A stretch of 64,000 nucleotides of DNA. Source: an uncultured Prevotellaceae bacterium (GTDB taxonomy: Bacteria; Bacteroidota; Bacteroidia; Bacteroidales; Bacteroidaceae). A program made the translations under genes and the position numbers. Positions within the stretch are counted from its first letter, which is position 1, and every line of letters starts with the position of its first letter. The notes beneath the pieces were generated by a model that saw nothing but the letters and a program-made list of their open reading frames with translations, did not search any database and was not told the DNA's origin. The stretch is taken from positions 21,588 to 85,587 of the forward strand of contig OMZE01000009.1 of assembly GCA_900315455.1 (NCBI GenBank), written 5' to 3'. Shown here in pieces: positions 34,169 through 45,055 of the stretch.

Positions 34169-34264
34169 TTACGGTGTAGGTTGCCAGAAAAACAAATGGC
34201 GATTTCACATGATGCTCACATGACGCGGAAGTTTTTTGAATTAATATGAATAACATATAACAAG

Positions 34265-34459
34265 ATGAAAAGAAATTACACAAAGCCCACGATAGAGGCA
34301 GTGCCCTTGGATATGGACAGACCCCTGCTCGCAGGGAGCGACACCGACGGCGTCAGTGCGACCATTTCTGGCTACCAGTCGTCTGATAATGACAATGATT
34401 ATGGTGGTAATGACAATGATGACGGCGACGGTTTTTCACAAGATTTTTTAGAGAACTAA
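34265..34459 (+). CDS. Small acidic protein of the 'MK..Y.KP' type
   Basis: 64 residues: MKRNYTKPTIEAVPLDMD, then a short hydrophobic segment (PLLAGSD) and a tail made almost only of Asp, Asn, Gly and Ser, ending SQDFLEN. The layout equals that of the protein at 4791-4973, though the tails differ in sequence. There is no signal peptide. It is the first gene after leader copy B and lies 14 bases before the lipoprotein gene, so it belongs to the operon of the giant surface protein. Function unknown. Confidence 0.7.
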   Translation: MKRNYTKPTIEAVPLDMDRPLLAGSDTDGVSATISGYQSSDNDNDYGGNDNDDGDGFSQDFLEN

Positions 34460-34473
34460 TACCTTAAAGACAT

Positions 34474-35385
34474 ATGAAGCATACTGGTTTTCTTTTACTC
34501 TTATTGTCGGCTATGGCATTGGCAGCCTGTTCGTCTGACGATGATGGACTGGCGGAAAACAGCAACGACAGGAAACTGCGCCAACTGACTATTGCCGAAG
34601 TGCCTGTCAACAAAGACGCACCCACATCCAAGAAGGTTAGGTTCACCGACAACTCATCGTCGCTGGACGCCTCATGGACCAAGGAAGACAAGGCCACATA
34701 CTTCAATGTGAGTTCATTCAGTTCTGTGACAATTGATTACGGAAGACTGACAGCAGCATCCTCTACCAGCACTTCGATGTTTCAAGGTTCGGTGAACTGT
34801 AAAACCGGCGACAGAGTGGCATTGCTTTACCCCGCCAAGGATCCGGTTCTTTCTGGTGCAGACCGAGGCAAGTTCACCATCAGCCTCGACGGACAGAAGG
34901 GCACGCTGGAAGATATTGCAGAGCGCTTCCACTATGTCTATGGCGTGGCAGAGGTGACTTCCGTGACTGAACAAACCGCCACTGCCAAAATAGACGACAT
35001 GCAGTCGCTGTTGGCAGTGTGTAAATTCTCGTTTACTGATGGCTCGGTAGCCATACCCGTAAAGACACTGACCATCAACTTCTATGATAATGAATACGCT
35101 TACCCGATGGGCTATTCGCTGACAGCCAAGTTCATACCAACGGCAGATGCCAGTTCACTCGCTCTCGCATATGCAGGGCCAGAGACTTGGGATGATACGC
35201 CTCTTTCCGTCAGCCTCGACGAAGAGACTTCCGACGGAGTGTATGTAGCCCTTTTCCCCTATAGTCCGACAGGCTATATGCACTTTACCGTGACAGGCAG
35301 TTCCGGCACCTACACCGGCATGGCCAAAGCCTCTCTGAAAGCAGGCAGATACTATCCTGCCTCCCTGAAACTTACCAAGCAATAA
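34474..35385 (+). CDS. Fimbrillin-like lipoprotein
   Basis: 303 residues. The signal peptide ends in a lipobox (ALAAC, Cys19), followed by the Ser/Asp-rich SSDDD often seen in surface-exposed Bacteroidota lipoproteins. The rest is beta-rich, and the end (AKASLKAGRYYPASLKLTKQ) closely resembles fimbrillin (FimA/Mfa1-like) family ends, which carry the donor strand for polymerisation. I infer a pilus-subunit-like or fimbrillin-fold surface lipoprotein. It is the second gene of the operon and lies 17 bases before the giant protein gene, which it may help anchor or assemble. Confidence 0.65.
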   Translation: MKHTGFLLLLLSAMALAACSSDDDGLAENSNDRKLRQLTIAEVPVNKDAPTSKKVRFTDNSSSLDASWTKEDKATYFNVSSFSSVTIDYGRLTAASSTSTSMFQGSVNCKTGDRVALLYPAKDPVLSGADRGKFTISLDGQKGTLEDIAERFHYVYGVAEVTSVTEQTATAKIDDMQSLLAVCKFSFTDGSVAIPVKTLTINFYDNEYAYPMGYSLTAKFIPTADASSLALAYAGPETWDDTPLSVSLDEETSDGVYVALFPYSPTGYMHFTVTGSSGTYTGMAKASLKAGRYYPASLKLTKQ

Positions 35386-35402
35386 CATAAACCTGAAACA
35401 AT

Positions 35403-38400
35403 ATGATTAAGGCAAAACATTTCTCCCGACTGCTCATGATGGCACTCTTGCTCATCGGAGCGGCAACCGATGTGTTGGCCCAGGAATACATCACTGAAGT
35501 GATGACCCTCGGCGCAGAGCAAGGCAAGGGTGCTAATGTAAGGCGCGAATACGAAAACAAAGGATGGACCGTCGTCAATCACGACCTGAACAAGGGTGCC
35601 GGTGGATGGGATGTCTATATCGCCTACAAGACCAGCAGCACTGCCAACCCCGAGACCGGCTACATCACCGACATCTGTACAAGCAACAAGTGGGTTGACT
35701 CCTTTACCTTCGAAGGAAGAACATACTACAAGGCTCAGAGCAACAGCGGATTCAACGGAGACCTTAACCGAGGGGCCGGCGGAGAAGACATCGTCGTCTA
35801 TTACACCCGCGAGCGTGGAAAACTCGATTCTTACGGGGCCGACAAACGCGTCATAACTCAGTTGTCAATATCAGACGATCCCGAGGACGGCAACTCTTGG
35901 ACTGCCGCCATCTCCTGGCGCAACTCGCCATACAATGGCATCTGCGACATGAACAGAGGAGCCAGAGGTGATTTCATCTACATACAGCAGCACTTCACCA
36001 CCCAGACAATGAAGTGGACTGAAAAGCCCACCTTCGCCTCGGACCTTACCTACAACGGGCAGACACAGAACCTCATCGCCAAGGACACGTGGAAGAACAA
36101 CTTCGGCACGCTGAAATATCGTGTCGACGATGGGCCATGGTCGTGCGCCGTGCCCGGAGCCATCGATGTGGGCAACTACAAGGTGGAGGCACACCTTGAA
36201 GGTGTCTCAGCCAGCGGCATCGTCTTCGCCGACAACAGCGAAGTCGTCACGAAGACCGTCACCATCAACCCGCCCATCGTGAAGGCCGAAAACCTGCACG
36301 GTATGTTCAACCAGGGCGACAAACGGGTGAACCTCATGTGGGATTCGCCTTCCATTCCCAACAATTACTCCGATTTCAAGTGGGTGGTCTATCGTGACGG
36401 CACGAAGATTGCCGAACTCGCTCCCGGCGTTCACACCTACGCTGATGACGGCTACGCCAACGAGGCGTCGCCGACCTACGACGTGTACTATGTCTCGAAC
36501 TTCTGGGACATAACAACGCAGCGCGACGACACGAAGGCCACGGTGACTGTCAGCACCATCCGCGACGTGCCCGTGCGCAACCTGAAGGTGGACCAGCAGC
36601 CCGACCGCATCGTGTTTACATGGACATCGGATGCCTATCCCGAGGGCTTCGGCCACAAGTTCCGCATCTATGTAGATGACGAGGAGGACCCCATCTACAC
36701 ACTCACACCCGCCGACATGCAGGACTTGCTGCAATGGGAGCACCGCACCACCGACAAGCACAACAACCGACAAAACAAGGTTGACCCGGAGACGGGAGTG
36801 CCTTATACCGAGGAACCGCTCAACGCCTGCTCCCCCAAGCCCTACCGCATAGAGGGTGTCATTGGCAACACTGTGCTCAGCACCATCACCATCAACCCCA
36901 AGGCCATCGGAGATGCTACAAAGTTCTACTCGCTCGATGCCTCGAAGGGGATCTATGAGGGGGCGGTGAAATTGTCGTGGCATGTCGACCAGCAAGGCTC
37001 TCTCTATGCCAAGACCTACATCGTGGAGCGACGCCGTGCCGAACAACAGAACGAGGAATGGGAGGTGCTGACCCGCCTGTCGAGCAACGAAGACTACCTG
37101 TTCTATACCGACGAGACGGCGCTGCCCGGCGTCTACTACGACTACCGCATCATCGTGGAGGACAAATGCGAAGATGGCTCTATCATCAACAACGAAGTGA
37201 CCAACATAGGCTTCGCCAAGAGCACGGGCACCGTGACGGGCCGCATTGCCTATGGCTCTACAGGCACGGCGGTGCAGGGTGTAGATGTGGTGATGACAAT
37301 GACCAGTTCTGAGGGAGACCAGATAGAGCAGTTCCACTCCATGTATTTTACCGACGTGAACGGTGTAGTGACATGGCAATACCCTGTTGGAGGGAATCAG
37401 GATTCCCCGACCAAGAACTACGCTACAGAAAAGTTCGCCACTGGCGACTTCTCCGTGCAGATATGGCTTAACCCAGAGTCGTTTAATGAAAGTACGATTG
37501 TGGACTTCGGCAACGGCGTCGGCTTGGGCATGACAGTTGGCGGAGGACTGACCTTCAACGGTCAGACCTTCAACGGCATCACGCTCCAGCAGAATGTCTA
37601 CAATCACGTAGCACTGACCCGCAAGGGCAAGACACTGACGTGCTATGTGCTGACGCTGAATTCGAACAGCAGCGAGCCCCAAGTGCAGCGAGCCACTCTG
37701 ACGATGGCTGATGGCTCATTAGCACTGACCAATGCTGAAGAGTTCCGCCTGGGCCGTTTCAAGGGTTTGGCAGATGAGTTCCGCCTGTGGACAAGGTGCC
37801 TCAGCGAGGATGACATCCTGGAGAACTACGAACACCTGCTGGTGGGCGACGAGAAGCAACTGGAGACCTACTGGACCTTTGACGAGGGCCTGCGCACACA
37901 GTTCTTCGACTACTCGCGCGACGGCACCAACTACCGCAAGCACCACGGTGTCGTGGGCAGCAACACCCAACCCTCCACCCTCACGCCCACTGCACTGAGG
38001 CTGAAGGCCAAGACCGATGCCGACGGCAACTACGTCATTCAGGGCATACCGTTCACCGGAGAGGGAACGACCTACTCGGTGGTGCCCCTCTATGGCATCC
38101 ATGAGTTCAACCCCGCCAAGAAACTACTCTTTGTGGGTAAGAACGCCCTTGTCCACACCGCCGACTTCGAGGACGTTTCATCGTTCCCCATGAGCGGATA
38201 TATCTACTATGCCGGCACCAACGTACCCGTAGAAGGCGTGCAGATGTATGTAGACGGCATACTGCAGAACAAGGACGGCCAGGTGTTGCAGACCGACGGT
38301 AGTGGCAGATACAACATCTCCGTTCCCATTGGTCACCACTTCGTGGAAGCCAAGATGGGCGGACATACGATGGTGGCGGGCGGACGCTGGCCCACTGCAG

Positions 38401-41400
38401 GGACGTTCTACTTCGACCGCCCCGTGCAGTACGACTTTGCCGACTCCACACTGGTGAACTTCGTAGGTCGTGTGGGTGGCGGTCTGAGCAACGACACACT
38501 GGCCGTAGGCTTCAACTTGTCGAAGAACAACATAGGAATAGCCACCATACAACTGGCGCTGAACAATGAGTCGTTCTCACTGAACTGTCAGGACGACCAC
38601 ATCAGCAATGCCCTCACCGCTCGCACATGGGAGAGCGACACCACAAGCATCAACAGCCATGCCTTTACGGGCACCGACTACAATGCGAAGTACATCACCA
38701 TACGCACCGACTCGCTCTCCGGCGAGTTCTCTGCCCTGCTGCCACCGCTGAAATACAAGGTGAAGAGCATAGACGTAAAAAGCGGCATAGATTTCGGTAC
38801 GCTGCCAGAGATTGATTTGACAGCCGTATCGCTAGAACAAACTGACTCAATCACTGAAATCTCTGATGACGGTACTGAACTGGAGAAATCCTACACCTAC
38901 AACACCAAGATGGTGAAGACCTATTTTGCCGAACCAAAATTAGAACTCATCCAAATGTCGGTCAACGGCGAAGGCGATGCGCCGAAGGGCGTGTTCGGGC
39001 ACAAGGCGATTGAGGACTTCAGCGACGATTTCGGCACTACCCCCATCGACAACATCTGGACCATTGATGGCAGCGGCAAACCCACCTACACCTACGGCTA
39101 TCCCATCTACGACGTAGCCGACAAGGTGAAAATGCGCGTCTGGGGCTATGAGGTTTACGTGAACCGCGACCCCGAGCCTGCCTTACCCGCAGTGGCCGAC
39201 ACCATTCCACTGAACGGACAGGTGGTGACCATCAGCAACGAGATGAGCAGCGAACAGATGGTGGTGGCTCGCGTCGATGACGAGTCGCTGGGCCTGAAGC
39301 CAGGAGACATCTACAACCTGAAGCAAGACCAACTGATACTCGACACTCGAGGCATGAACGAGTTCACATTCTTAACCGGACTGCCCAATATCGCGGCTCC
39401 CTATACCCGTCAGTTGAGTTTGGAGATGGAGCGCAACAACCGCACCTATACTTACAGCGGTGTCAATGCCATTGTCCTCGGCTCGCTGACCACCGGCACC
39501 AACTTCGTAACTCTCGGACCCGACATCGTGACGATGGTGCTGCGCGACCCACCGGGTGCAACGTCGAAGACCACATGGACTACAGGCACAACCAAGACCA
39601 AACTGCGCTCTGAGACACAAGGCTATTTTGGCGCTGAATCCTTCAAGGCTGACCAGAGCATGGGTTCTGCGGGAAGAGTGTCGGCGGGAGCGGCGGTCTT
39701 GTTGCAGACAGTAGATTACAAACTAAGTACCGATGTTGGAGGCACATATAGTTTCGATGTGTCGTATGACAACAAAACCGAGCGGACATGGTCTACAACC
39801 GTCACACAGTCGGTCTCTACAGGCACAGGATCGTCGTTTGTGGGGTCTGCAGGCGATGTATTTATCGGTGCTTCCACCAATATCATTATAGGTAAATGCC
39901 GCAAACTGGGATTCTTCCGCAAAGGCATCGGCTACCCCTTCGAACTAGATTTGAGAGATGCCATCTCTGTAGATGACAGCATCAAGACAAGTTTTACCTA
40001 TTCTACCTACGAGTTGGAGAACGTAATGATACCCAAGTGGGAGGAGACACGACGCTCGCTGTTCACCTTTGTCAAGGACGAGGCTGAGGCAAAGGCATAT
40101 GTGAACACCAGCAGCCACTGCGTCTATGCCACATGGCTGAACGAGGACGATCCTGACTTAGGCAAAGATGACAACACTTATATCCAGATTATTCCGAAAG
40201 GCGCCAAAGAGAACGAGGTATTCCCCGACAGTGTGAGGTGGTGTACTGACCAGATTGAGAGTTGGCATCAAGTGCTTGCCGACAATGAGCAAGACAAGGT
40301 GGAAGCGATAAATAACCAGGACTACTTCAAACGTAATATCTCGTTCGACGGTGGCTCCTCTTCCTCCTACAGTGAGCGATGCGACACAACTTACCAGCGG
40401 CGCCACGACTACCAGCACAAGATGAGCATGGCAGTCAGGGTTGGTTTCACCAGCGAAGAGTCTGCAACGGCGATCTATTGGAAACTTGTCGCATCTAATG
40501 AAATCAAAAACGGCTGGCACATGGCAACGACCGAAAGCGACCCCGATGAGAACCACAAGGAATGGGCACAGTTTGACTATTCGTTCAGCGATGGCAACAA
40601 GGGCACGGATTTCAGTACCAATATCTATAAGTCGCCCCGCGGCTATAGCGACAGTTTCTACCTCGTTGGCGGGCAGAGTTACAACCCCTACGAAGGCGAG
40701 CAGAAGACTAAATACTACGAACCAGGAAAACATATCCTTAGCAACGGCACCGAGCAGATGGAACAGCCCAACATTCGCATCAGCCTCGACGGCAATGGCG
40801 ACAACAGTGCCAAGGAGGTAACCCTGAGTGACGTGCCCGCCGGACAGGCAGGACAACTGACGCTGCACCTCACCAACCTGAACAACACCAACCAGGACTT
40901 CGACTTCAGTTACGACCTCATCGTGCAGGAGAAAGCCAACCAGATGGGACTGGAAATCCTGATGGACGGTTTTCCTGCCAATGGGCGTCCCATACTCATC
41001 CCTGCGGGCGAGACTGTGAAGAAGGTCATCACCGTCAGACAGACCGACCAGAGCGTGCTCGACTATGAGGACCTGGAACTGTACTTCTGTTCGCAGTACC
41101 AGCCCACCAAGATTCACGACATGGCGAAATTCAACGTACACTTCACGCCCTCGTCATCGCCCATCAACCTCGCCATCACTGACCCGGTGCTCAACATCGA
41201 GACGCTCGACCGCAACAAGGGCGACCTGGAACTGAAAGTCACTGGTTTCGACCGCCAGTTCAAGGGTATGAAGAAACTGGGCGTGGAATACCGCTTCGAG
41301 GGTTCCACCACCTGGACGAGACCCGACACGCTGACCTTCCTCGTCAACCGCGCCGACTCCACAAAGTTGCACGACCAGGTGCTGCCCTCTACGGGCGACC

Positions 41401-44400
41401 TGCTCCTGCGTTTCAACATGAAGGACGACAACCTCTACCCACAAGGCAACTACACCTTCCGTGCCTACACCACCACGGCGTATGGCACCGGCGACATCAG
41501 CGTGTACAGCAGTGAGGTGACCGTGGTGAAGGACAACGTGCGACCACGCAACCTCACCACTCCAGCACCCACCGACGGCATCCTGCGCTATGGCGACGAC
41601 ATCATCGTGGAGTTCAACGAGGACATCGTGCCCGGCTATGTCTCTGATAAGAACATCATCGTCACCGCCAAGTTGAACAACCAGCCTATCCAACACGATG
41701 TGGCACTGGAACTTATCCCCTACGGTACCACTGCTCATACGAATAATCCTGTATTCCTCAACGGCGACTTCTCCATCGAATTCTGGTTGAAGTGGACTCA
41801 GGGAGGCCACCTCCTCCGATGGGGAAAGGGGCTCAACATTACGTCAATGAGTATTGACAACAGCGGGCACTTTACAATTTGGATCGGCGGAAATTCTTAC
41901 ATCAGCACATCAGTTCTTCCAAAGGATACTTGGACGTACGTCGTTGCCAGTTACAAGGCCGACGACATGACCTTCTCGGCACTCGGGCAGTATGGCACAG
42001 AGTCGGTAATGCTCTTCGACAAGCAGCCTGTCACATTCTCGGCTTTGGAATCCATCAACTATTCCGACGACAACATCTTCTACCTTGGCGGTGGTATCAC
42101 GGCAGCCATCCACGACATGGCCCTTTACGACATCTTCCGCGATGTCTACGAGGCTGGGGCGACAAAGTATATCTCGAAAGACCAATACACCTATGGACTT
42201 ACCAACTATTGGCCCATGAACGAAGGACACGGTTCGGTAGCTGCCGACTCGCGCCACACTCACGACTTCGAAGTGAACGACCGGTGGCAACTCTCCAACG
42301 TAAACTACAGCCTTGACACATCTTCGTTAGGTGAACTGACAGCCGACATCTCCCGTATCAACACGTCGGTGAGCGACAGTTACGCCATCGAACTTTGGGC
42401 AAGTATTCACAATCATGCCGCCACCCTCTTCGAGACGGGCAGCAACGCATCCAACAGAATCTGCCTACGCTATGATGATGACATGAACCTTGTGCTCGAC
42501 TATGGCGAGAAGTCGCAGGTGGTTGCAAGCCACAACGATTTCCCACTATACAACTCATGGCACCACATGGCCTTGAATGTCGTACGCGGACAAGCAGCCA
42601 GTTTCTATTACAACGGTCAGCGAACAGCAGTCATTGCAGAGGTGGAGATGCCCCCGTTGGAAGGTTCACAGATGAAGTTTGGAACAAACAATAGCGGTGG
42701 CATTGACGAACTGCGCATCTGGCATGCATCATTGACGGAAGACCGTCTGCTCGCTAATATGTACAACTGCATCGACACGACCGACATCTATTCGCGAGGA
42801 CTCGTGGCCTACTATCCCTTCGAAAAGAAGGAAACGGTCAACGGTATTCCAACATATGTCGAAACGCTCGAAGACATGGCACCGGCCAATTCCATTCCGG
42901 GACATGCCTTTACCGCCGACCCGTCGGCGTTGAAATCCTACGGTCCCCCGCTAAAGAAGGCCCCCGAAGAGAGCCGTCTCATCGCACGTCATGTGGCTTC
43001 GGAACGCAAGATTGTCGTCCGGTTGGATGAAGAAACCGGCATCACCGCCCGCGATATAGAGGGCACAGTGCTCAACATCACCATCGACAAGATTCACGAC
43101 ATGCATGGCAACGAGTCGCTGCCCATCCGCTGGCAAGCCTACTGCTACTTGAACACCCTGAAGTGGACGAAGGACTCGGTGAACATCATCAAGCGCTATG
43201 GCGACGACTATATCTTCGAGGTGAACATCGAGAACCGCGGCGGACACACCGAGTATTACACTTTATATAATATGCCACAGTGGCTTACCCTCATCGACAG
43301 CAACAATGCCGATGACATTGCGCCGCAGAAGACGAAGACACTGCGATTCCAGGTGAACCCGTTGGTGGCCATAGGCAACTACAACGTCACCATAGGCCTG
43401 CAAGGCAACAACGGGATTCAGGAACCCCTGCGCATCGTGATGAAGGTAAGGGGAGAGAAACCCGACTGGAGTGTTGATCCGAATGCCTACGAGAACAATA
43501 TGAGCATTGTTGGTCGGATTTACGTCAACGGCATACTGATGAGCAACAGCGAAAGCCTCTTGGCCGCCTTTATCGGCGATGAGTGCCGAGGTGTAGCCTC
43601 ACCCAAGCAGATACGTGGCTCGGCCTACGTACCTATGAGCATCTACGGCACCGCCACGCAGCAAATCAACGGTGTGCCTACCGACCTTGACAAGGGCCGT
43701 GCCGTGACCTTCCGCCTGTGGGATGCCACTACGGGCATCGCCTATCCCAATGTCAGCATCACAATGCCCGATGGTACGGTGACCGACACGCTCACCTTCG
43801 ACCCCACGAAAAACTACGGCACCTTCGACAACCCCCTCAACTTCACCAAGACCGACCTCGTGGAGCAGCATCTTGCGCTCAGAAAAGGATGGAACTGGAT
43901 TTCATTGGGTGTGGAGCCATCGAATCCAAAGGTTGCCGCTGTGTTCAAAGAAGTGACATCGTGGGAAGCACGCCTGAAAGACCATGGCACGGGAACAGCC
44001 TACTGCAACGGCACCTACTGGGCTGGAAACCTGAAACAGGTGAAAGCCAACACCATGTACAAGTTATTGCTGACAAGACTTGAACAGAGCAAAGACCTGC
44101 CATCCTACATTGTCATCCAAGGCAGGCAGATAAAACTCGACGAGACTCCCGTCACATTGAAGAAGGACTGGAACTGGCTTCCTTATACGCCCACGGCTAC
44201 GATGACTATCGGAGTAGCACTCGCCGGTGCCAATCCGCAGTATGGCGACCAGGTGAAGTCGCAGACAGCCTTCGCCTATTACGGTCCCTACGGATGGGAG
44301 GGTGACCTCGAAGCCTTAGAGAGTGGAAAGGGCTACCTCTACATGAGCACCGACACCGTGACAAAGACGTTTGTCTATCCTACGGTAAGCCTCGGCGGTC

Positions 44401-44945
44401 AGGCTGCACAGGCCCCGAGAATGAAGAGCAGAAGAGAAACATCTGTGTTCACTCCCGTCTCGCCCACCGACTATCCTGACAACATGACGATGGTCGTGCT
44501 GCTCACCAACGGTGGCATACCCGTAGCCGATGCCGAAGTGGCAGCCTTCATAGATGGAGAGTGCCGCGGTGCTGCCGTTGCCTCGATAGATGACGAGCAG
44601 CCGCTCTACTACCTGCTCATTGCCGGCGAGGGCAGCGGACAGCCCATGCAACTGCAAGTCTTTATTGATGGCAGCATCATCACCTTGTCGACCGACCTCA
44701 TCTATAGCAGCGACGGCAACATCGGTACGCCGTGGGAGCCCTTTGTCATCGACATCAGCGACGCACTCAGCATCAGCAGTGTGGAAGACGCTGACGGCAA
44801 CCCATCGGCATGGTACACCCTGCAGGGCATTTATCTGGGCACGACTAAGCCCAAGGCACCTGGTGTCTACATCTGCCGCACGGCAAAAGACAGGCAGTTG
44901 GGTAGGAACGGAAGGAAAGTCGTGATTAAGGAATATAGAAAATAG
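35403..44945 (+). CDS. Giant (3180-residue) modular surface protein with MABP-like and LamG domains
   Basis: Signal peptide 1-26. Residues about 30-198 have three turns of a MABP-like beta-prism (DLNKGAGGWDVYIAYK near 61, DLNRGAGGEDIVVYY near 120, DMNRGARGDFIYIQQ near 182), known as the module next to MACPF. Next come an MBG-like domain (about 205-265), Fn3-like segments (about 290-650), a LamG-like domain (about 676-833), carboxypeptidase-like regulatory domains (about 870-1000), a long beta-rich middle, a Big_5-like domain (near 2035-2095) and two more LamG-like domains (about 2113-2257 and 2303-2456). Near the end are paired GWNWISLG / DWNWLPYT modules and repeated AAFIGDECRG / AAFIDGECRG motifs. 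The end (WYTLQGIYLG ... GRKVVIKEYRK) is tail-like. Probably a large adhesin; no enzyme motif was seen. Confidence 0.88.
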   Translation: MIKAKHFSRLLMMALLLIGAATDVLAQEYITEVMTLGAEQGKGANVRREYENKGWTVVNHDLNKGAGGWDVYIAYKTSSTANPETGYITDICTSNKWVDSFTFEGRTYYKAQSNSGFNGDLNRGAGGEDIVVYYTRERGKLDSYGADKRVITQLSISDDPEDGNSWTAAISWRNSPYNGICDMNRGARGDFIYIQQHFTTQTMKWTEKPTFASDLTYNGQTQNLIAKDTWKNNFGTLKYRVDDGPWSCAVPGAIDVGNYKVEAHLEGVSASGIVFADNSEVVTKTVTINPPIVKAENLHGMFNQGDKRVNLMWDSPSIPNNYSDFKWVVYRDGTKIAELAPGVHTYADDGYANEASPTYDVYYVSNFWDITTQRDDTKATVTVSTIRDVPVRNLKVDQQPDRIVFTWTSDAYPEGFGHKFRIYVDDEEDPIYTLTPADMQDLLQWEHRTTDKHNNRQNKVDPETGVPYTEEPLNACSPKPYRIEGVIGNTVLSTITINPKAIGDATKFYSLDASKGIYEGAVKLSWHVDQQGSLYAKTYIVERRRAEQQNEEWEVLTRLSSNEDYLFYTDETALPGVYYDYRIIVEDKCEDGSIINNEVTNIGFAKSTGTVTGRIAYGSTGTAVQGVDVVMTMTSSEGDQIEQFHSMYFTDVNGVVTWQYPVGGNQDSPTKNYATEKFATGDFSVQIWLNPESFNESTIVDFGNGVGLGMTVGGGLTFNGQTFNGITLQQNVYNHVALTRKGKTLTCYVLTLNSNSSEPQVQRATLTMADGSLALTNAEEFRLGRFKGLADEFRLWTRCLSEDDILENYEHLLVGDEKQLETYWTFDEGLRTQFFDYSRDGTNYRKHHGVVGSNTQPSTLTPTALRLKAKTDADGNYVIQGIPFTGEGTTYSVVPLYGIHEFNPAKKLLFVGKNALVHTADFEDVSSFPMSGYIYYAGTNVPVEGVQMYVDGILQNKDGQVLQTDGSGRYNISVPIGHHFVEAKMGGHTMVAGGRWPTAGTFYFDRPVQYDFADSTLVNFVGRVGGGLSNDTLAVGFNLSKNNIGIATIQLALNNESFSLNCQDDHISNALTARTWESDTTSINSHAFTGTDYNAKYITIRTDSLSGEFSALLPPLKYKVKSIDVKSGIDFGTLPEIDLTAVSLEQTDSITEISDDGTELEKSYTYNTKMVKTYFAEPKLELIQMSVNGEGDAPKGVFGHKAIEDFSDDFGTTPIDNIWTIDGSGKPTYTYGYPIYDVADKVKMRVWGYEVYVNRDPEPALPAVADTIPLNGQVVTISNEMSSEQMVVARVDDESLGLKPGDIYNLKQDQLILDTRGMNEFTFLTGLPNIAAPYTRQLSLEMERNNRTYTYSGVNAIVLGSLTTGTNFVTLGPDIVTMVLRDPPGATSKTTWTTGTTKTKLRSETQGYFGAESFKADQSMGSAGRVSAGAAVLLQTVDYKLSTDVGGTYSFDVSYDNKTERTWSTTVTQSVSTGTGSSFVGSAGDVFIGASTNIIIGKCRKLGFFRKGIGYPFELDLRDAISVDDSIKTSFTYSTYELENVMIPKWEETRRSLFTFVKDEAEAKAYVNTSSHCVYATWLNEDDPDLGKDDNTYIQIIPKGAKENEVFPDSVRWCTDQIESWHQVLADNEQDKVEAINNQDYFKRNISFDGGSSSSYSERCDTTYQRRHDYQHKMSMAVRVGFTSEESATAIYWKLVASNEIKNGWHMATTESDPDENHKEWAQFDYSFSDGNKGTDFSTNIYKSPRGYSDSFYLVGGQSYNPYEGEQKTKYYEPGKHILSNGTEQMEQPNIRISLDGNGDNSAKEVTLSDVPAGQAGQLTLHLTNLNNTNQDFDFSYDLIVQEKANQMGLEILMDGFPANGRPILIPAGETVKKVITVRQTDQSVLDYEDLELYFCSQYQPTKIHDMAKFNVHFTPSSSPINLAITDPVLNIETLDRNKGDLELKVTGFDRQFKGMKKLGVEYRFEGSTTWTRPDTLTFLVNRADSTKLHDQVLPSTGDLLLRFNMKDDNLYPQGNYTFRAYTTTAYGTGDISVYSSEVTVVKDNVRPRNLTTPAPTDGILRYGDDIIVEFNEDIVPGYVSDKNIIVTAKLNNQPIQHDVALELIPYGTTAHTNNPVFLNGDFSIEFWLKWTQGGHLLRWGKGLNITSMSIDNSGHFTIWIGGNSYISTSVLPKDTWTYVVASYKADDMTFSALGQYGTESVMLFDKQPVTFSALESINYSDDNIFYLGGGITAAIHDMALYDIFRDVYEAGATKYISKDQYTYGLTNYWPMNEGHGSVAADSRHTHDFEVNDRWQLSNVNYSLDTSSLGELTADISRINTSVSDSYAIELWASIHNHAATLFETGSNASNRICLRYDDDMNLVLDYGEKSQVVASHNDFPLYNSWHHMALNVVRGQAASFYYNGQRTAVIAEVEMPPLEGSQMKFGTNNSGGIDELRIWHASLTEDRLLANMYNCIDTTDIYSRGLVAYYPFEKKETVNGIPTYVETLEDMAPANSIPGHAFTADPSALKSYGPPLKKAPEESRLIARHVASERKIVVRLDEETGITARDIEGTVLNITIDKIHDMHGNESLPIRWQAYCYLNTLKWTKDSVNIIKRYGDDYIFEVNIENRGGHTEYYTLYNMPQWLTLIDSNNADDIAPQKTKTLRFQVNPLVAIGNYNVTIGLQGNNGIQEPLRIVMKVRGEKPDWSVDPNAYENNMSIVGRIYVNGILMSNSESLLAAFIGDECRGVASPKQIRGSAYVPMSIYGTATQQINGVPTDLDKGRAVTFRLWDATTGIAYPNVSITMPDGTVTDTLTFDPTKNYGTFDNPLNFTKTDLVEQHLALRKGWNWISLGVEPSNPKVAAVFKEVTSWEARLKDHGTGTAYCNGTYWAGNLKQVKANTMYKLLLTRLEQSKDLPSYIVIQGRQIKLDETPVTLKKDWNWLPYTPTATMTIGVALAGANPQYGDQVKSQTAFAYYGPYGWEGDLEALESGKGYLYMSTDTVTKTFVYPTVSLGGQAAQAPRMKSRRETSVFTPVSPTDYPDNMTMVVLLTNGGIPVADAEVAAFIDGECRGAAVASIDDEQPLYYLLIAGEGSGQPMQLQVFIDGSIITLSTDLIYSSDGNIGTPWEPFVIDISDALSISSVEDADGNPSAWYTLQGIYLGTTKPKAPGVYICRTAKDRQLGRNGRKVVIKEYRK

Positions 44946-45055
44946 CATGTTGCATGTGAGGAGAACGAATCTCGCAAAAGAAATGTATATGGATGATTTA
45001 AACTATTTGCATTCGTGAGATTCATTCTGTCGCTTGCGACCCTTTTGAACTTTTA

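Noticed and set aside
36207-37682. 491-codon open frame on the minus strand
   Set aside because: It lies fully inside the 3180-residue protein gene on the opposite strand and has low-complexity His/Val/Gly composition typical of a codon-bias shadow.
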